A DNA stretch of 64,000 bases from Actinomycetota bacterium (GTDB lineage: Bacteria; Actinomycetota; Thermoleophilia; RBG-16-64-13). The notes beneath the pieces are model-generated. The model worked only from the letters and a program-made list of their open reading frames with translations, ran no database searches and was not told where the DNA came from. A program made the translations under genes and the position numbers. The stretch covers positions 1-64,000 of the forward strand of contig JADQBG010000013.1 in the NCBI GenBank assembly GCA_016278725.1. The letters are read 5' to 3'. Shown here piece after piece: positions 43,780-52,732 of the stretch; position 1 is the first letter of the stretch; each line of letters opens with the position of its first letter.

Positions 43780-44204
43780 GCGCCCGGCTGCAGCGGCGCG
43801 GCCTGGCGACTACGGGCGCGGCCGGCCTCCCGCACCTCCAGCGCGTGTCTCACGGTTTCGGTCAATTCGGCCACGCGGAAGGGTTTCATCACGAAGTGGT
43901 CCGCCCCCTCATCGAGCGCGCGCAGCGTGGTGTTCGGGTGGCTGAGGCAGGAGATCATTACCACCGCCGGGTCAAGATCGGTGCGCTCCCTGATCTGCCG
44001 TAGCACCTCGATGCCGCTCATGCCCGGCATCATAATGTCGAGCAGAACCAGGTCCGGCCGGAGGGCATCCACCTGGGCCAGCGCGGTGCGCCCGTTCTCG
44101 GCCCAAGAGCATCGGTAACCGCATTCGCCCAGGAGATCAGCGAGGAAGTTGCGGATATCCGCTTCGTCGTCCACGATGAGAACGACTTTGTCCTGGGGTT
44201 CCAA
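43776..44204 (-). CDS. Single-domain response regulator (receiver only)
   Basis: A 142-residue CheY-like receiver with no output domain. The acidic pair D12-D13 (IVDDEAD), the phosphoacceptor D56 (LLDIMMPGM), a conserved Ser (VMISCLS) and Lys (FVMKPF) are intact. The frame reaches 44237, but TTG 44204 has GGGAGG spaced 8 bases. No histidine kinase is adjacent. It converges on accA, overlapping its end by 4 bases. Confidence 0.88.
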   Translation of the reverse strand: MEPQDKVVLIVDDEADIRNFLADLLGECGYRCSWAENGRTALAQVDALRPDLVLLDIMMPGMSGIEVLRQIRERTDLDPAVVMISCLSHPNTTLRALDEGADHFVMKPFRVAELTETVRHALEVREAGRARSRQAAPLQPGA

Positions 44205-44284
44205 CGTGCGGGCCTCCCACGCGCTTTTTTCCGACAATGCCTGTATCGGTCAACGCAATCGGAGGCTTGAGGGTTCGGCCGGGC

Positions 44285-44788
44285 TCAGGCCACGGCCTGC
44301 TCCAGATAAGGCTGCCAGGACTCGGGGATGATGGGCGAGGCCACCAGAAAATCGGTCAGCGAGGGAGGCTTGGGTTTGGTCTGAAGCACCATCCCGATCT
44401 CGTGAGGCAACTTGGAGCCCTTGCGCAGATTGCAGGGTGCGCAGGAGGTGACGATGTTCTCCCAACTGGTGTCGCCCCCACGGCTGCGGGGCACGACGTG
44501 GTCCATGGTCAGATGCCGGGTGCTCCCGCAGTATTGACAGGAGTAACCGTCCCGGGCCAGCACCGCCCTGCGCGATATGCGCCGGCGTTCGCCGCGCGGC
44601 ACCTTCACGTAGTACTTGAGTCGCACCACCAGCGGAGAATCGAAGCAGAAGCGTTCGGAGCGGAGTGTGTGGGGGCCGGAGGCGACAACCTCGGCCTTTT
44701 CCTTGAGGACGAGCACCAGCGCGCGCTTGAAAGAGCAAACATTGATCGGCTCGTATGTTGCGTTAAGGACCAGTACCTTGCGCGGCAA
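44285..44788 (-). CDS. HNH endonuclease family protein
   Basis: A 167-residue HNH nuclease of the widespread stand-alone bacterial type. The N-terminal VLVLNATYEPINVCSFKRAL is characteristic; the HNH core has CQYCG, HLTMDHVVPRSRGG, NIVTSCAPCN. TTG 44788 follows GAGAGAGG. Its cellular function is not established; it is not linked to phage or mobile genes here. Divergent from rarA. Confidence 0.9.
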   Translation of the reverse strand: MPRKVLVLNATYEPINVCSFKRALVLVLKEKAEVVASGPHTLRSERFCFDSPLVVRLKYYVKVPRGERRRISRRAVLARDGYSCQYCGSTRHLTMDHVVPRSRGGDTSWENIVTSCAPCNLRKGSKLPHEIGMVLQTKPKPPSLTDFLVASPIIPESWQPYLEQAVA

Positions 44789-44906
44789 CCGACCTCTCTC
44801 CCGCAGCGCTGACCTGCACGCATTCTACCCGAGGGCCGCAGTCGGCTCAAGCAGTGCTCTGCCCCGGGCTTCCTTCCCCCGGCTGCCCCCGGCGTCGCGC
44901 GTCCGT

Positions 44907-44912
44907 TACTAT
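44907..44912 (+). promoter_or_regulatory. Candidate -10 element for a leaderless rarA transcript
   Basis: TACTAT ends six bases before the rarA ATG at 44919, with no Shine-Dalgarno between them. Transcription would begin at or next to the start codon, the arrangement of leaderless messages common in actinobacteria. No clear -35 is seen. Confidence 0.5.
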
Positions 44913-44918
44913 GGGCAG

Positions 44919-46253
44919 ATGCACGAACCCGATTTGTTCTCCAGCCGGTTGGCCGAGGAACTGGCCCGCAACGCGCCTCTTGCCACGCGCATGCGGCCCC
45001 GCACCCTCGATGAGGTGGCCGGCCAATCCGAACTGCTCGGTCCCGAGGGCCCCTTGCGCCGTTCTCTGGCGAGCGGCACTGCAGGATCCATGATTCTCTT
45101 CGGCCCTCCAGGCACGGGTAAGACCACGGTCGCGCGCTTGGTGGCGGAGGAGTTGGGCGCCGCCTTCTCGGAGCTCTCCGCGGTCAACTCCGGGGTGGCC
45201 GATGTGCGCCGGGTTCTGCAGGAGGCCGAACAAAGGCGCGGCGAGCGGGGCCGCCGGACCGTGCTCTTCATCGACGAAATCCACCGTTTCTCCAAGTCGC
45301 AGCAGGATGCCCTGCTCCACGCCGTCGAGGACGGGATCGTCACCCTGGTGGGGGCAACCACCGAGAACCCGTACTTCGAGGTGATAGCTCCTCTGGTTTC
45401 GCGCTCGGATCTCTATCGCTTCCATCAACTGTCGGTGGATGAGTTGTCGGGTCTTCTCGACCGAGCGCTTCAGGACGAAGAGCGGGGCATCACCGGGGTC
45501 GACGTTCCTCCGGAAATCAGACATGCGGTTGCCGAGGCGGCCCTTGGGGACGCCCGCCGGGCGCTCAACAGCCTCGAGCGCGCCGTTGCCCTGGCCCGCG
45601 CCAAAGGATTGGCCGTCTTGGACGAGCAGACCCTGTACGAGGCGGTCCAGCGCAAACTGGTTCTCTACGACAAGGACGCCGACGCTCACTACGACACCAT
45701 CTCCGCTTTCATCAAGAGCCTGCGCGGGTCGGACCCAGACGCGGCCCTCTACTATCTGGCGGTGATGCTGAGTGGCGGAGAGGATCCCAAGTTCATCGCC
45801 CGGAGGCTGATCATCTTTGCCAGTGAGGACGTGGGCAATGCCGATCCCCGCGGAATTGAATTGGCGATCGCCGTGGCGCGGGCGGTGGAGTTCGTCGGCC
45901 TGCCCGAAGCGCGGATCAACCTGGCCCAAGCGGTGACCTATCTGGCGCTCGCGCCGAAATCCAATGCCGCCTATGTGGGGATCAACGAGGCTTTGGCCGA
46001 AGTCGAGCGCAACGGCGCCGAGGCTCCGCCCGCTCATCTGCGCGACACCCACTACTCGGGAGCGGAAGCCCTGGGGCATGGCGCCGGCTACGTCTATCCC
46101 CACGATCACGGAGGTTACGTGGGCCAGCAGCACCTGCCGGAAAAGCTTTGGGGCCGCCGTTTCTACCGGCCCACCCAGGAAGGCGTCGAGGCGCGGTTGT
46201 CCGCCTTTCTGGAGCGGATGCGCTCCCTGCGGGGGGAGGGGAAGGACCTATGA
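44919..46253 (+). CDS. rarA: Replication-associated recombination AAA+ ATPase RarA/MgsA
   Basis: A 444-residue clamp-loader-like ATPase acting at stalled replication forks. Motifs: MRPRTLDEVAGQSELLG, Walker A FGPPGTGKTT, Walker B VLFIDEIHRFSKSQQD, and the C-terminal MgsA domain (FIKSLRGSDPDAALYYLAVM; SEDVGNADP). The open frame begins at 44616, but ATG 44919 gives the family start. It overlaps the next gene by 4 bases. Confidence 0.95.
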   Translation: MHEPDLFSSRLAEELARNAPLATRMRPRTLDEVAGQSELLGPEGPLRRSLASGTAGSMILFGPPGTGKTTVARLVAEELGAAFSELSAVNSGVADVRRVLQEAEQRRGERGRRTVLFIDEIHRFSKSQQDALLHAVEDGIVTLVGATTENPYFEVIAPLVSRSDLYRFHQLSVDELSGLLDRALQDEERGITGVDVPPEIRHAVAEAALGDARRALNSLERAVALARAKGLAVLDEQTLYEAVQRKLVLYDKDADAHYDTISAFIKSLRGSDPDAALYYLAVMLSGGEDPKFIARRLIIFASEDVGNADPRGIELAIAVARAVEFVGLPEARINLAQAVTYLALAPKSNAAYVGINEALAEVERNGAEAPPAHLRDTHYSGAEALGHGAGYVYPHDHGGYVGQQHLPEKLWGRRFYRPTQEGVEARLSAFLERMRSLRGEGKDL

Positions 46254-46714
46254 GCACTTCGTTGGTGCTGCTCAGCCTGATTCTGCTGGTGCTGCTCTTC
46301 ACCGGCTATTACGTCTTTCGCTTGGTCTCCGCGCGGCGCGAGTTCACTCGGCGGCAGGGGCAGCGGCCGGCCTTGGGCGCCAGGGACGCGGGCGGTTCCG
46401 GCTCTCCGCCGCTCATGTCGGCGCGGGCGCAGGAGGCCATCCGCGGTACCGCGGAAGTCCGGGTTCATGATGCACCGCTGGGGCTTAGGCGGATTTCCCA
46501 GGAGCCCATCTTCGTGCGCAAGCGCAAAGACGGCGAGACCACGGTGCAACTCGAGCAGCGGCCTGCCGCTCCTCTGCGATACATCCTCGATCCGGTGACA
46601 CGGCACGTCCTGGAGCAGCTGGTAGCGAGGGCGGATTCAGACTATGGTGACGCGTGGTCGGTCTTGGCCGAAGAAGATGACGAGGGACGGCTCAGGCTGA
46701 CCAGGCTGGGCTGA
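46250..46714 (+). CDS. Hypothetical protein with N-terminal membrane helix
   Basis: A 154-residue protein starting with a membrane helix (about residues 4-24), then a basic linker and a small conserved-looking domain (EPIFVRKRKDGETTVQLEQR; YGDAWSVLAEEDDEGRL). No family recognised. ATG 46250 overlaps the rarA stop (ATGA), so it is translationally coupled to rarA. The DNA between 46715 and 46881 holds no convincing gene. Confidence 0.65.
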   Translation: MSTSLVLLSLILLVLLFTGYYVFRLVSARREFTRRQGQRPALGARDAGGSGSPPLMSARAQEAIRGTAEVRVHDAPLGLRRISQEPIFVRKRKDGETTVQLEQRPAAPLRYILDPVTRHVLEQLVARADSDYGDAWSVLAEEDDEGRLRLTRLG

Positions 46715-46881
46715 ATGGCAGTGCGGGAGGAGAGACGTCTGGGTCGGCGAAGAGAGCGAGAGCGTTGCCTCTGGCGCACGGACGCGTTTGAGAGTTAAGG
46801 CAAGGTGCTCACGGCACGTTTTCCAAGAAGCGGGTGTTAGTATGACGGCGAGCACGAATCTCGCGGAATTGCAGGTGTTTG

Positions 46882-48423
46882 ATGGCCGGTAAAGGAGGGG
46901 GCGGTCCTATGGGCGGCTACGGCAAGTTCTTCTTCGGCGGACTCCTGGGGGCCCTCTTTGGGTTCCTGGTATCCCCCAAGCGTGCTCAGAAGGTTCGCGA
47001 TGCGCTGCTGGGGGGTGCGCGGCAGCAGGTGGACCAGGCGTCGAATCGGCTCCTCGAATCTCCTTACTCTCCCCCCGAGCCTTTCGACTGGAGGGAGGCG
47101 GTGCCGACGATCGTCGAGACCCCCGCGGAGCCGGAAGCGGAGCCGGAAGAGGAATCGGAAGCGCAGTTAGAAGCGGAGTTGGAATCGGCCCCCGAGGTCC
47201 CGGAAGAAGCGGAAGAGACCGCGACTTGGGAATCAGTCGCACACGAGGAACTTCCGGAAGAGCTGGCCGAGGCGCCTGAATACGAACTGCAGCACCCGGC
47301 CGACGACTCTGAGGAGCCCGAGGCCGCGGAGCCCGAAACGCCGGAGGCAGTCACGGCTGTCGCCGCCGAACCGCAGGAGATCGAGGAACTCAGCGCTGAG
47401 CAAGAAGAGGCCCCGGTCTTTGTGGAGGAAGAGCAGGGGGAGGAGCCCGAAGAACAGTCCGGTGTCCTCACGGAAGAGTCGGAGGTCGTCTACGCGGAAG
47501 ATTCGGCGACCTACACCGCCGACTCTTCGGCAGAGGAGCTGCCGATCTGGACCGTCCCGGTGGACGACGAGGAGATCGGGGCGTTTTCCGCTTCCGCCCC
47601 CGAAGGAGCTCACGAGGAAACCCAGGCATCGGCGGCCGAACCCGAACCCCCACGGGATCTGGAGCCGGAAGCCGAGGCCCCGCCGGCCGTCGTCCCCGAG
47701 CCCGAACTCGAACTCGAGACCGAGCTGGACCTCGCCCCCGAGCCGGAACCCGAGCCTGAGCCCGAACCCGAGACCGAGCCCGAGACCGAGCCCGAACTCG
47801 AGACCGCTGACTTTGCGGAGACGGCTGCCGAGCCCGAACTCGAGACCGAGCCAATACTGGAAGCGGCGCCTGAGCCCACCCCCGAGCCGGTGAGCGAATC
47901 GGCTCCCGAGCCGGAGCCTGCCACGGTTACCCCGGGCGCGGTTGCGCCCGCGGACCTCAAGGCGCGCATCGAGGAAACCCGGCGCAGGATTCAACAGGAA
48001 CTGGAGCAGCCTTTCGCCGAGGCCGAATCCCCTACGCCGGTCAGCTTCGAGCCTCCGCGCGAGGAGGATTTCTATCCCGAACCGAGCGCCGAATCCCCGA
48101 GGAAAGAGGAGGTCGAGCAACCAGAGGCGGAGGAAGCCGCCCTGTTGGGTGAGATTCCGTCGGAGCCCGAGGAGTCCGCGCCTGCGGCCGCTCCGGCACT
48201 CGACCCCGCCACCGGCGAATTCGATCAGGAGGCCATGCGCCGGCGTATCGAAGAAACCCGCTCCCGGCTAAAGGCGAAGGCGTTCGATGCGATGATGAGC
48301 GGCGAAGGGGCTCTGCTCGGTCGCTATGAGGGCAAGAGCGCCCCCGCCCAGGGGAACAAGGTTCATGTCGATACCGAAGTCGACCATACGATCGAATCGA
48401 CCCTGACCGAAGAGGAATTCTAG
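46882..48423 (+). CDS. Glu/Pro-rich low-complexity protein with YtxH-like N-terminus
   Basis: A 513-residue acidic protein. Residues 1-50 (GGLLGALFGFLVSPKRAQKVRDAL) resemble the Gly-rich hydrophobic segment of YtxH-type proteins. About residues 60-350 are a disordered Glu/Pro/Ala tract including a dense EPEPE-type repeat (47740-47900). The C-terminus carries two related helices, ARIEETRRRIQQEL and MRRRIEETRSRLKAK, separated by another acidic linker. It could tether a coiled-coil module to the membrane across a long charged spacer. Function unknown. A terminator follows. Confidence 0.75.
   Translation: MAGKGGGGPMGGYGKFFFGGLLGALFGFLVSPKRAQKVRDALLGGARQQVDQASNRLLESPYSPPEPFDWREAVPTIVETPAEPEAEPEEESEAQLEAELESAPEVPEEAEETATWESVAHEELPEELAEAPEYELQHPADDSEEPEAAEPETPEAVTAVAAEPQEIEELSAEQEEAPVFVEEEQGEEPEEQSGVLTEESEVVYAEDSATYTADSSAEELPIWTVPVDDEEIGAFSASAPEGAHEETQASAAEPEPPRDLEPEAEAPPAVVPEPELELETELDLAPEPEPEPEPEPETEPETEPELETADFAETAAEPELETEPILEAAPEPTPEPVSESAPEPEPATVTPGAVAPADLKARIEETRRRIQQELEQPFAEAESPTPVSFEPPREEDFYPEPSAESPRKEEVEQPEAEEAALLGEIPSEPEESAPAAAPALDPATGEFDQEAMRRRIEETRSRLKAKAFDAMMSGEGALLGRYEGKSAPAQGNKVHVDTEVDHTIESTLTEEEF
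47700..47905 (+). repeat. Glu-Pro codon repeat region
   Basis: Imperfect repeats of GAGCCC/GAACCC/GAGCCG codons encode runs of Glu-Pro, Glu-Thr-Glu-Pro and Leu-Glu-Thr. The repeat probably expands and contracts by slippage. Long open frames on the opposite strand here (Arg/Ser-rich) are artefacts of this composition. Confidence 0.8.
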
Positions 48424-48495
48424 GAGAGCGCGCCCTCTTGCGGAAAACCGCGCGCGAAGCGGCGCGGCCTTCGGTCCAAGTCGCAGACCACATGC

Positions 48496-48529
48496 AGAGC
48501 GCTCCTTGCGGGGGGCGCTCTTCTCTTTG
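48496..48529 (+). terminator. Intrinsic terminator after the Glu/Pro-rich gene
   Basis: AGAGCGCTCC (48496-48505) pairs with GGGGCGCTCT (48512-48521) with one wobble, followed by TCTCTTTG. It separates this gene from the convergent YhaM-like gene. Confidence 0.75.
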
Positions 48530-48548
48530 ACCTCGGGTCAGCGCGGGG

Positions 48549-49613
48549 TCAGCGGGGGTCTTCCTGCGGCGGCAGGAAATCCTCCTCTTGGTGAGCCGCC
48601 TGCGGCACGTGCAGCGGCCGGCGGAACAGATTTCGCAGATCCGTCCATGGCGCGGTGCGGGAGCCCTCGACGATTTCGAGAAAGCCTTTGACCTTGGCAT
48701 CCAGATTGTCCACGTGATGCAGGATAAGCGCCTCGATCGTCTTGGGCCGCTTGGGTGAGCCCCACTCGAGTTCGCCGTGATGGCTGGCCAGGCAGTGCAG
48801 AACCAGGTGGAGCTTGTCCTCAGGAAAGCCCTCCAGCCCGCGCGCCCGCTCGGCCACCATATTGAGGCCCAGAACCGTGTGCCCCAGGAAACGCCCTGCG
48901 CTGCTGAAGTCGATGGTGGTGCCGTAGGTCAGCTCCTCGACCTTACCGATGTCGTGCAGCAGGCCGGCGGTTATCAGCAGGTCGCGGTTGATGCGCGAGT
49001 ATTGCTGCGCGATATGGTCGCTGAGGGCGGCCACCGAAACGGTATGTTCGAGCAGGCCGCCCAGGTAGGCGTGGTGGTTCTGCTTGGCCGCCGGGGCGGT
49101 GACGAACCGCTCGAGAAATTCCGGGTCCCCGAAGAAGGCATCCAGCAATCGCCGCAGGTCGGAGTCGTATACGGACTCGATATGGAACGCGAGAAAGCCT
49201 CTCAACTCGTCGACGTCGCGGTAGGTGCGGGGGAGGAAGTCGGAGGGATCGATCAGATGATCCTCGACTCGGCGTATCTGCGCCGCTTCGATTTGGATCT
49301 GGCCGTCGAACTCGGTTACGCGCCCCTCGACCCAAACCACGTCGCCCCCCTCGAAGCCGGAGGCCAGAGACTCGACGTCGTCCCAGACCATGCACACCAC
49401 CTGACCATCCCGATCGGCCAGCTTGAGCCGCATGTAGGGCTTGCCGTTCTTGGCGGTGCGCAGGTCTTTGGCGTTGACCAGGTAGGTTTCCTTGAGCCTT
49501 AGACCCACTTGGAGCCCCGCCGTCCCGTGGCGGTCCGGCGCGCCGTCGGGTTTATCATTGGCGCTGTTGGGCGCGCCCGCCCCGTGGGATTGTCCGAAGT
49601 CGAGTTGTGCCAC
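48549..49613 (-). CDS. YhaM-type 3'-5' exoribonuclease (OB-fold plus HD domain)
   Basis: A 354-residue protein. After about 35 disordered residues there is an OB-fold nucleic-acid-binding domain (YLVNAKDLRTAKNGKPYMRL...VWVEGRVTEFDGQIQIE) and then an HD phosphohydrolase-type domain (HHAYLGGLLEHTVSV; AGLLHDIGKVEEL; CLASHHGELEWGSP; HHVDNLDAK), the hallmark of YhaM/Cbf1 nucleases. It is single-copy and monocistronic. Confidence 0.9.
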   Translation of the reverse strand: MAQLDFGQSHGAGAPNSANDKPDGAPDRHGTAGLQVGLRLKETYLVNAKDLRTAKNGKPYMRLKLADRDGQVVCMVWDDVESLASGFEGGDVVWVEGRVTEFDGQIQIEAAQIRRVEDHLIDPSDFLPRTYRDVDELRGFLAFHIESVYDSDLRRLLDAFFGDPEFLERFVTAPAAKQNHHAYLGGLLEHTVSVAALSDHIAQQYSRINRDLLITAGLLHDIGKVEELTYGTTIDFSSAGRFLGHTVLGLNMVAERARGLEGFPEDKLHLVLHCLASHHGELEWGSPKRPKTIEALILHHVDNLDAKVKGFLEIVEGSRTAPWTDLRNLFRRPLHVPQAAHQEEDFLPPQEDPR

Positions 49614-49696
49614 CGATCTACCTCCTGATTGGCGGCGATTCTACCAGCCCGGGAGGATAGAGCGGTGAGGTTCGGGGCAACAGGCTCTCCCGAGAC

Positions 49697-51166
49697 TCAG
49701 CGGGCGGCGCGGCGCCCAAACCACAAGGTGGCCGCGATCCCCGCAAGGGCGACGAGCGCGGCTACGAGGAAGAATTCGGAGTAGACCGCGCGAAGGGCGG
49801 CGGCCACGGTTTCGTCGTAGGCTGCGACCAGCGCCTGGTACTCCGGCTCCCGCATACCCTCGGCTCGCAGCGGGAGCGGTTCGTCGGCCATCAGTCCGTT
49901 GAAGCGGCGGATTCCCCAGGAGCTGAGCGCCGCGAGCCCGACCATCATGCCCACCATCCGCGAAACCGTGACCAGGGCGGACCCGGTGGCCATCCAGGCC
50001 GCGCCCGCGGCCCGGATCACCGTCGCGCCGATCGGCGGGATGACCAAACCGAAGCCGAAGCCGGTGATAAGCAGATCCCTGGTCATGACAGCGTTGCCCG
50101 GGTGCGCCGGCCAGCGCGAAATCAGCAGGTAGCCGAGCGCCGTGACCAGAAAGCCGGCGGCGGCCACCGGCCGATATCCCAACCGATCGGCCAGATAGCC
50201 GCCGATCAGCGCGCCCACGGGGATCATCACGGTCATCCTGATGAGGAGCAGACCGCCTTCGATCTGGCTCATGCCGAGCAGCGAATAGGCGTACAGCGGC
50301 ACCTCGACCATCCCGACGATGAGGGCGACGCCCACCGCGAAGTTGGCCAGATTGGCGGCGGAGAAGGCGGCGGAACGGAAGAGCCTCAGATTGACCAGGG
50401 CCTGGGCGCGTCCCGATTGATGGAAGAGGAAGGCGCCGAAAGCGGCGGCGGCGAGCACCAGCCAGACCGGTCTGACCGCGGCGGAGCCGGTCTCCGTGTT
50501 GCCCGCCAGGCCGACGGCGAGGCCGGTGAGACTGACCGCGAGGATCGCGGCGCCGACCCAATCCACGCGCGTATGGGCCTCGTCCTCGCCGGTGTGGCCG
50601 GGCACCAGCCGCCAGATGGTCCACGCGAGAAGCAGACCGAGGGGGACGTTTGCCAGGAAGACTCCCCGCCAGCCGAGGACTTCGGCCAGAGCCGCCCCGT
50701 AAAGCGGTCCGAGAACTCCGCCTGCCTCCGCGCTGGCGCCGATCACCCCCAGGGAGAAAGCCAGCCGCTGCGGCGGGTAGAGGTAGGCGGCCACCGCCAT
50801 GGCGATCGGTACCAGGGCTCCCCCGCCCGCAGCCTGTACGACCCGGGCTGCCACCAGGGTCCGCAGGTCTGGAGCCAGCACGCAGAGGACGCTGCCGACG
50901 CCGAAGATCGCCAGAGAAATCAGGTAGAGCAGGCGACGGCCACGCACGTCCGCGATGCGCCCGAACAGGGGCATCGCCACCGTGTAGCCCAAGAGGTAGC
51001 CCGTGATTATCCAGGCGGCGTCATCCAGCCGGGTGACGGGAATGCGCAGGTCCCGCAGAATGGACGGCAGGATGGTGACCACCATGGTCTGGTCCAGAGC
51101 GGCCAAGAAGACGCCGGCCGAGACCGCCGCGAGGGACAGGCCTGGACCTCTGGCCAACGGGCGCAT
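49697..51166 (-). CDS. DHA2-family MFS exporter (P55/Rv1410-like)
   Basis: A 489-residue transporter with about 14 membrane helices. SAGVFLAALDQTMVVTILPSI carries the Asp of TM1 motif D1, GRIADVRGRR is the A-motif loop, and PLYGAALAEVLGWRGVFLAN the antiporter motif C region. The frame is longer, but ATG 51166 lies 16 bases after the upstream lipoprotein gene. A DHA2 exporter directly behind an LppX/LprG-type lipoprotein reproduces the mycobacterial lprG-p55 arrangement, in which the pair exports lipids; drug efflux is the generic alternative. Confidence 0.88.
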   Translation of the reverse strand: MRPLARGPGLSLAAVSAGVFLAALDQTMVVTILPSILRDLRIPVTRLDDAAWIITGYLLGYTVAMPLFGRIADVRGRRLLYLISLAIFGVGSVLCVLAPDLRTLVAARVVQAAGGGALVPIAMAVAAYLYPPQRLAFSLGVIGASAEAGGVLGPLYGAALAEVLGWRGVFLANVPLGLLLAWTIWRLVPGHTGEDEAHTRVDWVGAAILAVSLTGLAVGLAGNTETGSAAVRPVWLVLAAAAFGAFLFHQSGRAQALVNLRLFRSAAFSAANLANFAVGVALIVGMVEVPLYAYSLLGMSQIEGGLLLIRMTVMIPVGALIGGYLADRLGYRPVAAAGFLVTALGYLLISRWPAHPGNAVMTRDLLITGFGFGLVIPPIGATVIRAAGAAWMATGSALVTVSRMVGMMVGLAALSSWGIRRFNGLMADEPLPLRAEGMREPEYQALVAAYDETVAAALRAVYSEFFLVAALVALAGIAATLWFGRRAAR

Positions 51167-51182
51167 GCGCGGCCCCGGTGCC

Positions 51183-51941
51183 TTAACCGGTGGTCTCGGG
51201 ACTCGCCGAACCGCCCTCGCCGTCCGGGGCCTCAATGGTGATCTCTTGGCCGAAATCGGAGAGGGCAAGGTGGCGGACGGTTGCTTCCGGCTCTCCCGAG
51301 GTGGCCGCGCCTTCCAGACGGATCTGCCGCACGAGCTTGTCGTCGACCCCGATCCAGACCTCGGTGAGGAAGGGTTCTGCGCGGTCCACCGCCTGCACGA
51401 TGGCCTCTACCTCCTGGGCAGGAGTGGAGCCGCCAAAGTGGTAGGTCTCGGTGCCATCGACCTCTTCGCGCCCCAGGTACTCCGGCTCTTCGATCTGCTG
51501 GAGAATGCCGATCATGCCTTCGCCCAGGTTGAGGTTGCCCACCGGGCTGAACGCCGCCGGCACCGCCTGCCAGGACGAGGCTCCGGGAGAACGCAGGTAG
51601 TGAGTATCCTCGAGTGCCACGAATTCGATCTCGATTGGGACCCCGTTCTGCAGGAGGTCGACGTTCGCCCGCATGCGGCCCTCGACCGCGACATCGCCCT
51701 CGAGGGCGACCACATCAAAGCCTTCCGGTGGCTTCGCGTCCGAGGGTTTCTCGACCTCGTAGGTGAAGTGGAAGGACTCCTGGGCCTGCATCGCCTCGAC
51801 CGAGTCGGCGAACACCTCCTGCGGAACCACGGATTCCTCGTCGTTTCCGGAGCAGGACCAGGTCGTAAAAGAGCCGAGCGCGAGCAGCAGCGCCATTGCC
51901 GTCAGCGCCAGCGGGAGCCGGGGTTCAAAGCTCGTCTTCAT
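51183..51941 (-). CDS. LprG/LppX-like lipoprotein
   Basis: A 252-residue secreted lipoprotein candidate. From ATG 51941 the signal peptide (LPLALTAMALLLALGSFTTWSC) ends at a Cys about residue 30, although the lipobox TWSC is non-canonical. The mature part (DSVEAMQAQESFHFTYEVEK; YLRSPGASSWQAVP; TEVWIGVDDKLVRQIRLEG) follows the LolA-like fold of the LppX_LprAFG family, which carries hydrophobic lipids. The 14-segment MFS gene follows immediately. The identification is by pattern and neighbour. Confidence 0.8.
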   Translation of the reverse strand: MKTSFEPRLPLALTAMALLLALGSFTTWSCSGNDEESVVPQEVFADSVEAMQAQESFHFTYEVEKPSDAKPPEGFDVVALEGDVAVEGRMRANVDLLQNGVPIEIEFVALEDTHYLRSPGASSWQAVPAAFSPVGNLNLGEGMIGILQQIEEPEYLGREEVDGTETYHFGGSTPAQEVEAIVQAVDRAEPFLTEVWIGVDDKLVRQIRLEGAATSGEPEATVRHLALSDFGQEITIEAPDGEGGSASPETTG

Positions 51942-52033
51942 GCGAGTCCACCTTGTCGGAGCGGGTGAGCCGGGGTTAAGGATAGGGGTATTATGGGCGG
52001 GCGACGGCATTGGAAACAAGCGGGAGGCAAACG

Positions 52034-52603
52034 GTGGAGGCCACGAGGGAGTTACCCGACGATCTGAAAAGGGCGCTCGAATTTCACGGGCATCTCTGCC
52101 CCGGCCTTCTGATCGGCTACCGCGCAGCTATGGCGGCGTCCCACGCCCTTGGGGTGGGTGCATCGGCGGACGAGGAACTGGTCCTCATCGCGGAGAACGA
52201 CAGCTGTTCGGTGGACGCCTTTCAAGCGATGCTCTCCACCACTTTCGGGAAGGGGAATCTGATCTTCCGGGATTACGGAAAACAGGTGTTCACCCTGGGG
52301 GAGCGCGGGTCGGGCCGGGCCGTGAGGGTCGCGCTTCGCCAGGACGCGCTGGACGCCGGGACGCCGGCAGCCGGAATGCTGGACCGCGACGAAAAGATCG
52401 ACCGCCTGCTGCGCGCGGAGGAGCAGGATCTCTTCAACATCAATTCGGTTCGCCTCGAGCTTCCGGCCAAGGCCAGCATTCATGCCACGGTTCCCTGCAG
52501 CCGTTGCGGCGAAGGGGCCATGGAGACGCGGACGATCAGGAGCGGAGGGAGCTCCTTCTGCCTGCCCTGCGCCGGCGACCTGGGGCTTTCCGCCGGCAGT
52601 TGA
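52034..52603 (+). CDS. FmdE family protein with C-terminal zinc ribbon
   Basis: A 189-residue protein of the FmdE family, named after a gene in a methanogen formylmethanofuran dehydrogenase operon; many bacterial members have no known substrate. The N-terminal LEFHGHLCPGLLIGYRAAM is the signature (His and Cys as likely metal ligands), NDSCSVDAFQAMLSTTFGKGN continues the core, and CSRCGE...CLPC is a treble-clef zinc site. GTG 52034 has GGGAGG spaced 6 bases. A TATTAT hexamer at 51989 may be its -10. Divergent from the lprG-like gene. Confidence 0.85.
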   Translation: MEATRELPDDLKRALEFHGHLCPGLLIGYRAAMAASHALGVGASADEELVLIAENDSCSVDAFQAMLSTTFGKGNLIFRDYGKQVFTLGERGSGRAVRVALRQDALDAGTPAAGMLDRDEKIDRLLRAEEQDLFNINSVRLELPAKASIHATVPCSRCGEGAMETRTIRSGGSSFCLPCAGDLGLSAGS

Positions 52604-52732
52604 TCCTCCGCAGTCTGCGCGAACCGGCCAGGCCCGCCCTGACCGTTCGTCTTTTTCCGACCCCGGCCGTTTAACCCTGACCGCCGATTGAAACAATGCC
52701 CGAGAAGAGGACTGCATTGCGGGGGGTATCTC

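Noticed and set aside
46715-46797. 27-codon open frame after the 46250 gene
   Set aside because: Arg/Glu-rich, no Shine-Dalgarno, no recognisable features; most likely not translated.
47233-48120. Gly/Leu/Arg-rich open frames opposite the Glu/Pro-rich gene
   Set aside because: Produced by reverse reading of GAGCCC-type repeats; no Shine-Dalgarno or protein-like composition.
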